Shown piece by piece: positions 1 to 5,884 of a stretch of 16,511 bases of DNA. The notes beneath the pieces are model-generated. The model did no database searches. It was given only the letters and a program-made list of their open reading frames with translations, and had not been told where the DNA came from. The stretch covers positions 1-16,511 of the forward strand of contig JAIRXO010000223.1 in the NCBI GenBank assembly GCA_031268255.1. Reading direction: 5' to 3'. A program made the position numbers and the translations under genes. Every line of letters begins with the position of its first letter. Positions within the stretch are counted from its first letter, which is position 1. This DNA is from Spirochaetaceae bacterium (GTDB taxonomy: Bacteria; Spirochaetota; Spirochaetia; Treponematales; Breznakiellaceae).

Positions 1-77
1 AATTTTCCAAGGCCATGAAGGAAGGCGAACTGGACGAAAAGAAAGAAGCCGCGCCGGTGGAGGAAAAAAAGGCCTAG
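1..77 (+). CDS. tatA: TatA-like protein, C-terminal tail only (5' end outside window)
   Basis: Reading from base 3, the frame gives a short charged tail (FSKAMKEGELDEKKEAAPVE, then EKKA) ending in TAG at 75-77. TatA proteins have one N-terminal membrane helix, an amphipathic helix and then a loose, charged, Lys/Glu/Ala/Pro-rich tail. This fragment fits the last part of such a protein, and the KAMKEGE stretch resembles the end of the amphipathic helix. The defining N-terminal part lies outside the window, so the call rests mainly on position just upstream of tatC and tatB on the same strand. In the Tat system TatA forms the protein-conducting assembly for folded twin-arginine proteins. Any other small gene with a charged tail could look the same. 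Confidence 0.5.
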   Translation, partial: FSKAMKEGELDEKKEAAPVEEKKA

Positions 78-80
78 AAA

Positions 81-116
81 AACACTGATTTATTCGAATG
101 CGAATAAATCAGTGTT
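81..116 (+). terminator. Perfect 16-bp hairpin just after the tatA-like stop
   Basis: Bases 81-96 (AACACTGATTTATTCG) are the exact reverse complement of 101-116, with loop AATG at 97-100. The stem begins three bases after the TAG stop. A run of T does not follow directly; the next T-run (TTTTTT) is at 129-134. It may be a weak terminator or an mRNA-protecting 3' hairpin that lets tatA be expressed above tatC. The hairpin is certain from the sequence; its role is inferred. Confidence 0.45.
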
Positions 117-137
117 ACTGTAATATGGTTTTTTGCA

Positions 138-154
138 GTTTTCCGCAGGAAAAC
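138..154. other. Small perfect hairpin between tatA and tatC
   Basis: GTTTTCC at 138-144 and GGAAAAC at 148-154 form a 7-bp stem with the 3-base loop GCA. It lies between two much longer hairpins, making three in a row. No separate function can be assigned. Confidence 0.4.
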
Positions 155-165
155 GAGAAAAACAT

Positions 166-208
166 TAGGGCAATGCTGATTGGCCTCAAGTTAATCAGCA
201 TTGCCCTA
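166..208. other. Perfect 16-bp hairpin upstream of tatC
   Basis: Bases 166-181 (TAGGGCAATGCTGATT) are the exact reverse complement of 193-208, with an 11-base loop at 182-192. It lies 26 bases before the tatC ribosome binding site (GAGGA at 235-239). It is not followed by T residues, so a terminator is unlikely. It could be a structured leader, a processing site or a protein-binding palindrome. Confidence 0.5.
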
Positions 209-246
209 GCGCCGCATGAGCAGCACCGGGACTTGAGGACGCGCTG

Positions 247-990
247 ATGGCATCCAGAAATTCGGAAAAATCCATGTCCGTTATAGAGCATATCAGGGAA
301 CTGCGAAATTCCATATTCGTTTCCCTGGTTGCCTATCTTATTGCCTGTGTAATCAGTTTTATCCTGTCCGAAAAAATACTCTCCATTTTTACCGAACAGT
401 TTACCCAGGTCAGCGGCGTGGTAGAAAAAACCCTGGTGATAAGTTCCATTTCGGAGGGGTTTATCGCCCAGCTTAAAATGACGGTCATAGCCGGACTCAT
501 TATTTCCCTGCCCGTCCATGTTTTGGGCATTGTCAAATTTGTCTTCCCCGGCCTTACCGTGCGGGAGCGGCGCATTGTTCTGTCCTTTCTGGTTTTCAGC
601 CTCATTCTCATTGTGCTTGGCTCCTATCTGGCGTATTTCAAGATAGTTCCCCTGGCGGTGCGTTTCCTGACGAATCCCTATTTTGTTCCCAAGAGCGTGG
701 GCTTTCTTCTCAATTACCAGACCAATATCTTCTATATACTTTCGTTCATCCTCTGGGCGGTTCTGGCTTTTCAGATGCCTCTGCTTATGGAAATACTCCT
801 GGCGCTCAACATACTCAAGCGGAAACAGGTGTTCCGCGCGTCGCGGTATATCATCGTAGGCATTTTTGTCCTGGCCGCCATTATCACCCCGCCTGACTTT
901 GTAAGCCAGCTTGGCGTGGCCCTGCCGCTTACGTTTTTTTACTTTTTCGCCCTGTTTGTGGCGAAGGTATTTAAATTTGGAGAAGATTGA
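247..990 (+). CDS. tatC: Twin-arginine translocase subunit TatC
   Basis: TatC is the polytopic inner-membrane receptor that binds twin-arginine signal peptides together with TatB. The 247-residue product has the family's usual length and shows about six hydrophobic segments. The cytoplasmic N-terminal motif is present as IEHIRELRNSI (residues 13-23), and the TPPDFVSQL motif near residues 213-221 matches the conserved TPPD(x)xSQ of the last loop. The start ATG has GAGGA at 235-239, seven bases upstream. Its TGA shares its last base with the ATG of the next gene, so the two are probably translationally coupled. In the fifth-helix region the sequence reads FQMP, with Gln176 where E. coli TatC has Glu170 (FEVP). 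Identity is strong; the residue difference is noted from memory of the E. coli sequence. Confidence 0.95.
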   Translation: MASRNSEKSMSVIEHIRELRNSIFVSLVAYLIACVISFILSEKILSIFTEQFTQVSGVVEKTLVISSISEGFIAQLKMTVIAGLIISLPVHVLGIVKFVFPGLTVRERRIVLSFLVFSLILIVLGSYLAYFKIVPLAVRFLTNPYFVPKSVGFLLNYQTNIFYILSFILWAVLAFQMPLLMEILLALNILKRKQVFRASRYIIVGIFVLAAIITPPDFVSQLGVALPLTFFYFFALFVAKVFKFGED

Positions 991-1364
991 TGTTTGGCAT
1001 AGGATTTTCTGAACTGGTTCTTATTGGACTCATCCTCATCATCTTCGTCAAACCCGAGGACCTGCCCAAATTCTTCCGCACTCTGGGAAAGCTCTACGGT
1101 CAGTTGAAAAAGGCGTATGACGACGTGGTTTCGGTCAAGGACAAAATTCTTAAAGAAATTGACGACGCGGCAACGCTGGAAGAAAAACCAGCCGCGCCTG
1201 TTGCGGCGGGCGCGTCCACTACGACGGCTGCCGCGGTCAGCACATCCGCCGCGGCGGCAAAGCCTGTTCCCGCGCCTCTGCTTGAGCCTCCCGCTGAAAA
1301 AGCTGAACCTGAAGCGCCGCATGACCGTAAAACTCAGGACGAAACTCCCGAAACAAAAACCTGA
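990..1364 (+). CDS. tatB: Sec-independent translocase subunit TatB/TatA type
   Basis: The 124-residue product begins MFGIGFSELVLIGLILIIF, the standard TatB-type N-terminus with Glu8 in the SEL motif, followed by one membrane helix. Then come a hinge (KPEDLP), an amphipathic helix (FFRTLGKLYGQLKKAYDD) and an Ala/Pro/Glu-rich tail. TatB works with TatC as the receptor for twin-arginine precursors. I chose ATG 990 over the in-frame TTG at 987, because GGAGAAG at 979-985 is spaced for 990 and the ATG overlaps the tatC TGA by one base. The usual FGP before the hinge is replaced by FVKP. IGFSEL favours TatB, but sequence alone does not always separate TatB from a second TatA. Confidence 0.88.
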   Translation: MFGIGFSELVLIGLILIIFVKPEDLPKFFRTLGKLYGQLKKAYDDVVSVKDKILKEIDDAATLEEKPAAPVAAGASTTTAAAVSTSAAAAKPVPAPLLEPPAEKAEPEAPHDRKTQDETPETKT

Positions 1365-1421
1365 CGGCTTCATGGTAATGCCGCAATGTGCCGGTTTAGA
1401 CTGAATCGTTCTTCCGCGCAA

Positions 1422-1471
1422 GGGATTGAAGCGGAAATCCCGCAGCAAAAAAGCGTATGGCGCTTTTTTGC
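1422..1471 (+). terminator. Possible terminator region after tatB
   Basis: Two hairpins follow each other. GGGATT (1422-1427) pairs with AATCCC (1436-1441). GCAAAAAAGCG (1445-1455) pairs with CGCTTTTTTGC (1461-1471) around the 5-base loop TATGG. The second contains a T6 run in its descending arm on the plus strand, as in A-tract/T-tract terminators that can act in both directions. The GC core of that stem is only about three pairs, so the assignment is tentative. Confidence 0.4.
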
Positions 1472-1494
1472 GAGGAATTGGAGCGGAAAGCCCG
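1425..1494 (+). repeat. Imperfect 18-base direct repeat pair
   Basis: ATTGAAGCGGAAATCCCG at 1425-1442 and ATTGGAGCGGAAAGCCCG at 1477-1494 match at 16 of 18 positions and start 52 bases apart. They frame the A6/T6 hairpin. The pair suggests a local duplication or a small repeated element in the gap between tatB and the MFS gene. Confidence 0.5.
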
Positions 1495-1495
1495 G

Positions 1496-1543
1496 TTTTT
1501 GCGTGCCGCCGGAACGGCGCGCCGTTCCGGCGGCACGCAAAAA
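1496..1543. repeat. Perfect 48-bp palindrome
   Basis: Bases 1496-1519 and 1520-1543 are exact reverse complements with no spacer; the centre is GGCGCGCC at 1516-1523. Each outer end is T5 on the 5' side and A5 on the 3' side, the reverse of what a rho-independent terminator needs, so it is not a standard terminator on either strand. It could form a very stable hairpin or cruciform. Perfect pairing over 24 bp implies recent formation or active maintenance. Confidence 0.8.
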
Positions 1544-1576
1544 TGCGCCCATAATTATCATTTGCGGTTTTTTCCC

Positions 1577-1605
1577 TTGCCTTTCTCCGGCGCGGGGATT
1601 ATGCT
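1577..1605 (+). promoter_or_regulatory. Possible promoter touching the start of the MFS-HEAT gene
   Basis: TTGCCT at 1577-1582 and TATGCT at 1600-1605 are 17 bases apart, each matching four of six sigma-70 consensus bases. Transcription would begin near 1612, at the start codon itself, which would give a leaderless or nearly leaderless message. An alternative -10, TATAAA at 1605-1610, overlaps the start codon. The evidence is weak. Confidence 0.25.
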
Positions 1606-1609
1606 ATAA

Positions 1610-3886
1610 ATGATGAGCGGGCCACTTTCTCCCTACCGGCTCAACAAGGCCCGGGAATTATACAACCTGTTCAATATTCTCAACTCGTTTTCCTACGCCC
1701 TCCTGGCCGGGAACATCATTACGATTTACGCCATGAGGCTCAACGCGTCCTCGACGGTCATCGGCATGCTTTCGGCTCTGGTGTACTGGGCGTACTTTTT
1801 TACGCCGCTGGGAAAGGGGCTGGTAAAACGTTTTCCTATTGTCAAGGTGTTTGCCTTTGCCTGGCTGGTCAGGGTTATCTGCATGATACCCCTGATTTTC
1901 GCGCCTTTCGCGGCGGCGGCGGGGCGCAACGGCACGGCGCTTCTTCTGATGACGGTAAGCGTTTTTGGTTTTCACTTTTGGCGCGGTGTGGGAACCATTG
2001 GCAACAATCCCCTGCTGAACGCGCTGGCATCCGGTCCTGACCGGGGCGGTTATATTACGCTGATACAGGTCATCAATAACGGCGTGTCCATGTCGTCGAG
2101 TTTTGCCCTGGCTCTGGTACTGGGCCGGAATCCGCCTTTGATTCTGTATTCGGTCATCATGACTATAGGTATAGTAACGGGGATATTTGGGGCCTATCTT
2201 CTTTCCAAACTTCCCGAACCCGAAGCGGCGGATGAAAAAGAAACGGTTGGTTTTTTCGGCGCGGCAAAGGAAGCTCTTGCCCAGAGTTCTTTTAAGCGTT
2301 TTCTGCTGATTTTCCTCGCGGTGAATTTCGCGTCGGCCCTGGCCAGGGCTTTTGTCGTGGTCTACAGCCGGGAGGTTTTCTTTCAGGGCGACGGCATGGT
2401 CTCCCTGTACACGGTGTTCGGCGGTCTTGGCGCTTTTACCATGGGGCTGATTACCAAATTCCTCGTGGACCGTATCGGCGCCAAACCTCTGTATGTAACC
2501 TGTACCATCGCGGGGCTGGTGAGTCTCCTTCCCGCGCTTTTTCTTTTTCCCGCCATGATGGAATCTCCCGCCCAGGTGATGCTCTTTCTTACCAGCGTTC
2601 ATTTTCTTATCAGTTTCGCGTTTCTGGGAGCCGAAGGTCTGGCCCAGACGTATTTTTTCGGTCTTATTCCGGCGAAGCAGATGCTCAATATGGGGATACT
2701 GTACTACCTGGTGTTTGGCATATCAGGCGGCGGCGGCGCTTTTTTGGGCGGTCTTTTTTTGGACCTGCTTTCCCGCCTGGGTTTTACGGTGTTTCTTTCC
2801 TATAAAATCCTTTTCGGCCTTCTTGTCCTGATGCTGTGCTGGGTGCTGTATATGCAGCGGAAGATGGTTTCGTTAGGGGCGCTGAGTCTCCGGGGCGCTC
2901 TGGAAGTGATGTTCTCCTTCAGGGATTTGCGGGCCATCACCATTCTCGATAAACTTGAAAAAACCTGCGACGCCCAGGAAGAGGAGGAGCTTCTTGAGGC
3001 CCTCCACAGCGCGCCTTCTCATCTGGCAAAGAAGGGTCTCCTTGACCGTACCAAGTCGCCGCGTCTGGCGGTGCGTACCGAATCCCTGCGGGCTCTGGGT
3101 TCCCTCCAAACCCTGTCGGAAAAAGAGGGGCGTATACTTGAGGACGATATTGCCAATAATCCCTATACCACGGCTTATATTTCCGCCCGTATTCTGGGCG
3201 GCCACGGCTTTTTTTCCGCCATACCCCTGCTCAGGGCAAAACTCAAGTCAGGCGATTACATGCTCGCCGGGGAATGTATGATAGCCCTGGCCCATCTTAA
3301 CGACGCGGATTCCATTCCTGAGATAGAAAAGATCATCCACAAGAGTAAAAACCCCAGGCTTAAAATCATGGGCGTTACGGCCCTGGGCATCTTTGCCGCG
3401 ACAGAATCGCTTCCCGCCCTGCTTGAACTTCTGCGGGCAGAGGACCCTCCGCCCTATCTCAGGGACGAAGTGGTTCTTGCCCTGGCCGGCATACTCGATA
3501 TAGAAAATCAATTTTATCCTGTCCTGGTGCGTTATCTGGAACATCCTGAACTGGGGCCGGCGCTGGCCCAGGACGAAGCTGAGGCGGCCTGTGAGTTTTA
3601 CGCGGCGGCCAGGCAGAAACAGGGCGCAAAAAAGCAGCGCGAAGGCATGAGTCTCCAGGCGGCCCGGTCCCTCCAGGCCGCTGCCGGCGCCTTTATGAAG
3701 GACGCGAAAGGCGCCCATCTCTCGCGCTGGATACTCCAGCTAAAACTCGACGGAGACCCGGCCTTTATCCAGATGGTGCTTTCCGAAGCCGCCCTGGATA
3801 ATGACCTGGTTCCCCACGAAAGGCTGCGCCTCCTCATCTGTCAATGGGCCTCGTATCAGCTCCGCGTACTGGCAAGGGCACTGTAG
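1610..3886 (+). CDS. MFS-type transporter with C-terminal HEAT-like repeats
   Basis: The product has 758 residues, against roughly 400-450 for a plain major facilitator transporter. Residues about 1-420 hold some twelve hydrophobic segments, with a charged central loop (KLPEPEAADEKE) between the two six-helix halves. From about residue 430 the chain becomes soluble and helical. It shows at least four or five helix-turn-helix units of HEAT/PBS-lyase style, such as RLKIMGVTALGIFAATESLP and YLRDEVVLALAGILDIENQF, plus a helical end. HEAT repeats usually bind proteins, so the tail may be a cytoplasmic docking or gating domain; the substrate is unknown. Start: ATG at 1610 or 1613; neither has a good ribosome binding site (only GGGG at 1594-1597). 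The gene stands alone and converges on the AEC gene. The transporter call is firm, the HEAT call good, and the function open. Confidence 0.85.
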   Translation: MMSGPLSPYRLNKARELYNLFNILNSFSYALLAGNIITIYAMRLNASSTVIGMLSALVYWAYFFTPLGKGLVKRFPIVKVFAFAWLVRVICMIPLIFAPFAAAAGRNGTALLLMTVSVFGFHFWRGVGTIGNNPLLNALASGPDRGGYITLIQVINNGVSMSSSFALALVLGRNPPLILYSVIMTIGIVTGIFGAYLLSKLPEPEAADEKETVGFFGAAKEALAQSSFKRFLLIFLAVNFASALARAFVVVYSREVFFQGDGMVSLYTVFGGLGAFTMGLITKFLVDRIGAKPLYVTCTIAGLVSLLPALFLFPAMMESPAQVMLFLTSVHFLISFAFLGAEGLAQTYFFGLIPAKQMLNMGILYYLVFGISGGGGAFLGGLFLDLLSRLGFTVFLSYKILFGLLVLMLCWVLYMQRKMVSLGALSLRGALEVMFSFRDLRAITILDKLEKTCDAQEEEELLEALHSAPSHLAKKGLLDRTKSPRLAVRTESLRALGSLQTLSEKEGRILEDDIANNPYTTAYISARILGGHGFFSAIPLLRAKLKSGDYMLAGECMIALAHLNDADSIPEIEKIIHKSKNPRLKIMGVTALGIFAATESLPALLELLRAEDPPPYLRDEVVLALAGILDIENQFYPVLVRYLEHPELGPALAQDEAEAACEFYAAARQKQGAKKQREGMSLQAARSLQAAAGAFMKDAKGAHLSRWILQLKLDGDPAFIQMVLSEAALDNDLVPHERLRLLICQWASYQLRVLARAL

Positions 3887-3888
3887 GG

Positions 3889-3913
3889 TAAGGGCTATGT
3901 AGATAAGGGCTAT
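3889..3913. repeat. Tandem 10-base duplication at the MFS / AEC convergent junction
   Basis: TAAGGGCTAT occurs at 3889-3898 and 3904-3913, a period of 15. The second copy contains the AEC stop codon (CTA at 3910-3912 on the plus strand, TAG on the minus). The 23-base gap between the convergent genes shows no clear terminator. Confidence 0.6.
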
Positions 3914-4812
3914 ACCCGGATCAGGAGGCCGAGGAGCCAGGCCAGGGCAGGTACGGTAACAAGGGAACAGAGCATACTGACAAAAATAAGCCGGGAGGCC
4001 AGTTCCCGGTCGCTGTTATAGGTATCGGCCATTATGGAGACGGTAGTGGGGGCGGGCATGCCGCTTAATACAACGGAAACTCCCGCGGAGAGCGGGTCCA
4101 GCTTCAACAGAACCACCACGCACAGTACGGCAAGGGGAATAAAAACAAGCCTGATAAACGAATAATAAAGTACGGTTTTTGTGAACATTTTTTTCGGATC
4201 CGCCTGGGCGAGTATGTGGCCGATGACCAGCATGGAAAATGGAGTAGTACAGTTTCCGAGACTGAACACAAGCCGCCTGGGGAGTTCGGGCAGCGTAAGG
4301 CCGGCGGCCATAATAAGTATCCCGATATAGGTGGCCGCCAGGCAGGGATGAAAAATAACCCTGAGCGGTTTTTTTCCGGCGCCGGCAAAAATAGTCAGTC
4401 CCAGGGTCCAAAGGGTTATGCGCACCGGCAGAAGGTACACCGAAGCATAGGTCAGGGCGCCGAACCCGTATATGCTTTCAGCCATGGGATTCCCCAAAAA
4501 CGAGGCATTCGAAATCAGGGTGGCGTAAAAAAGCACTTTTTTTTGTTCGCCTCCGTAACGCCTGAACAAGAGAAATTTTCCCAATATATAGGTGAAAACG
4601 ATGATGCCGAAGGAAACACACAGCACCAGGATCAGGGGCAAAAGATTCTCCGCGCTGCCGCCGGTAAACGACGCGATGATATTGCAGGGCAGAAGGACAT
4701 TGATAACCAGGCCGCTCAGGGTGTTTCTGGAATGATTGTCAACCAGGTGGAATTTTTCCGTAAGGACTCCGACACCCATGAGGCAGAGGAGCAGAAACTG
4801 CATGGTAATCAT
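3910..4812 (-). CDS. AEC-family (auxin efflux carrier-like) transporter
   Basis: The 300-residue protein is strongly hydrophobic, with about ten membrane segments in two halves joined by a loop near FAGAGKKPLRVIFHP. Features match the bacterial auxin efflux carrier / malate permease family: LSGLVINVLLPCNIIASF in the first half, SNASFLGNPMAESIYG in the middle, and GMPAPTTVSIMADTY in the second half, close to the family's usual PxA motif. Such carriers export or exchange organic anions, but the substrate cannot be read from sequence. It begins six bases after the stop of the metallo-beta-lactamase gene and lacks its own clear ribosome binding site, so it is probably translated by coupling as the last gene of the lacI-led unit. 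Start is ATG 4812; ATG 4803 three codons later is equally possible. Confidence 0.88.
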   Translation of the reverse strand: MITMQFLLLCLMGVGVLTEKFHLVDNHSRNTLSGLVINVLLPCNIIASFTGGSAENLLPLILVLCVSFGIIVFTYILGKFLLFRRYGGEQKKVLFYATLISNASFLGNPMAESIYGFGALTYASVYLLPVRITLWTLGLTIFAGAGKKPLRVIFHPCLAATYIGILIMAAGLTLPELPRRLVFSLGNCTTPFSMLVIGHILAQADPKKMFTKTVLYYSFIRLVFIPLAVLCVVVLLKLDPLSAGVSVVLSGMPAPTTVSIMADTYNSDRELASRLIFVSMLCSLVTVPALAWLLGLLIRV

Positions 4813-4818
4813 AAAACG

Positions 4819-5820
4819 TTATAAAGAATACTTTATCGTGCCGTCAAGCACAAGAGTCAGAGCCGGGCGGGGACGGGGATGGGGGTGGGGTTCCTGGGGA
4901 GTGGGCGGAGTGGAGGGAACACCGCCGGTAAAGATAAATTCGGGCGCAAGCCCCTGTTCCGCGGCAATGCGCGTTATTTTTTCGTAGACCAGGGGGTTGG
5001 CGCTGTTATAGCGCCGGTCGCTTGAGGCGCAGGTTACGACTATTTGCGGCGCGACGGCGCGGATAAAATCGTCCGAGATGCTGTCCTCCTGTCCGTGATG
5101 GGCAAGTTTCAGAATGTGGGCTCCAAGACGGCTTTTATCCCACATACCCATAGCCTCAGAGGAAGGGCAGGCGTCGCCGGGCAGTAATATTCCCAGGTTC
5201 CCGCAGACAAAACGCAGCACTATGGAAAAATCATTCATCTTCCGGTCAAGAGAGTCGAGCCGGGAGGCAAAGTCCTCTCCCTCCGCGCGGTACAGGGACT
5301 CAAGAGCCCCGGAAAAAAAAGAAGCGATATCCGGGGATGGCGCAAGGACATCGGCCTTTATGCCGCCGGGAAGGGGATAATCGTACAGGGGGGATCTCAG
5401 TTCCTTAAAAAGGCACCCGTCCCGGGAAAGCCTTTCAACTATACGATTATAGCTGTTCAGGGCGGAGAGAAATTTTTTTGAACTCACCGAAAGTAAATCC
5501 GGGCAGGGACACACACCCCGCAATTCCCGGGGCACAAGCCAGGGCGTCCAAAGCTCCCTGACCCTGCCCCCGTTCATGACAAAGGGCTCTATGCCGCAGA
5601 CATGGTCCTCGTGAAAATGGCTTATAACAAGAAGGTCAAGTTCGGTAATGCCTAAGCGTTCAAGATACGCGGAACTCCGTATCCTGCCGTCAAGAGGAGA
5701 CGAGAATTCCCCGTCCTCACCGCTGCCCCCGTCTATAAAAATCCTGAAGTCCCCTTCCCCGCTCTCAAGAAGTATGGCGTCTCCGTAACCTACATTGATG
5801 AAAGTAATTTTAAGCACCAC
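4819..5820 (-). CDS. ComEC-like metallo-beta-lactamase-fold hydrolase
   Basis: The protein (333 residues from GTG 5820) begins MVLKITFINVGYGDAILLE, the usual opening of stand-alone proteins related to the C-terminal hydrolase domain of ComEC/Rec2. Metal-site motifs are in order: HFHEDH (residues 68-73), the Asp of LLPGDA (about 216) and LAHHG (His241-His242). It has no signal peptide or membrane segment, so it is probably cytoplasmic. The C-terminus has a Pro/His/Arg-rich stretch (TPPTPQEPHPHPRPRP). An upstream ATG at 5928 would give 369 residues but would overlap the ATPase gene and run through a hairpin. AAAGGA at 5825-5830 favours GTG 5820 or GTG 5817. Relatives are thought to cleave phosphodiesters; the substrate here is unknown. 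An internal segment (5032-5062) recurs exactly at 11039-11069. Confidence 0.85.
   Translation of the reverse strand: MVLKITFINVGYGDAILLESGEGDFRIFIDGGSGEDGEFSSPLDGRIRSSAYLERLGITELDLLVISHFHEDHVCGIEPFVMNGGRVRELWTPWLVPRELRGVCPCPDLLSVSSKKFLSALNSYNRIVERLSRDGCLFKELRSPLYDYPLPGGIKADVLAPSPDIASFFSGALESLYRAEGEDFASRLDSLDRKMNDFSIVLRFVCGNLGILLPGDACPSSEAMGMWDKSRLGAHILKLAHHGQEDSISDDFIRAVAPQIVVTCASSDRRYNSANPLVYEKITRIAAEQGLAPEFIFTGGVPSTPPTPQEPHPHPRPRPALTLVLDGTIKYSL
5032..5062. repeat. 31-base segment repeated at 11039-11069
   Basis: This part of the metallo-beta-lactamase gene, encoding AVAPQIVVT on the minus strand, is found base for base and in the same orientation at 11039-11069. A second piece of the same gene, 4888-4905, matches 11023-11040 at 17 of 18 bases. 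The coding copy is the likely source, because here the sequence makes part of a normal protein. Confidence 0.9.
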
Positions 5821-5824
5821 GCTG

Positions 5825-5830
5825 TCCTTT
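5825..5830 (-). promoter_or_regulatory. Ribosome binding site that sets the hydrolase start
   Basis: On the minus strand AAAGGA precedes tandem GTG codons at 5820-5818 (4 bases away) and 5817-5815 (7 bases away). The spacing slightly favours the second GTG; both give the expected family N-terminus (VLKITF or LKITF). Confidence 0.6.
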
Positions 5831-5846
5831 CGGGGCCGGAAAAGCA

Positions 5847-5878
5847 CGTCAGGCGGCACAGGAGAGGCCGCCCTGACG
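5847..5878 (-). terminator. Intercistronic hairpin between ATPase and hydrolase genes
   Basis: CGTCAGGCGGC (5847-5857) pairs with GCCGCCCTGACG (5867-5878) with a single bulged base, around a 9-base loop. It begins six bases after the ATPase stop. On the minus strand it is followed by TGCTTTTCC, a short interrupted T-run, so it may be a partial terminator or a stabilising hairpin that reduces expression of the two downstream genes. The stem is plain; the effect is inferred. Confidence 0.55.
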
Positions 5879-5884
5879 AAAAAT

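Noticed and set aside
1496..1543. Intrinsic terminator for tatCB or for genes on the other strand
   Set aside because: The stem is ideal but the T-run precedes and the A-run follows it on both strands, so the U-tract needed for termination is missing.
1658..2602. 314-codon open frame on the minus strand
   Set aside because: It is the antisense of the MFS membrane domain; the product is Arg/His/Gln-rich with no family features.
4216..4824. 202-codon open frame on the plus strand opposite the AEC gene
   Set aside because: Hydrophilic, Gln/Gly/Lys-rich product that mirrors the hydrophobic codons of the AEC gene; no sign of selection as a protein.
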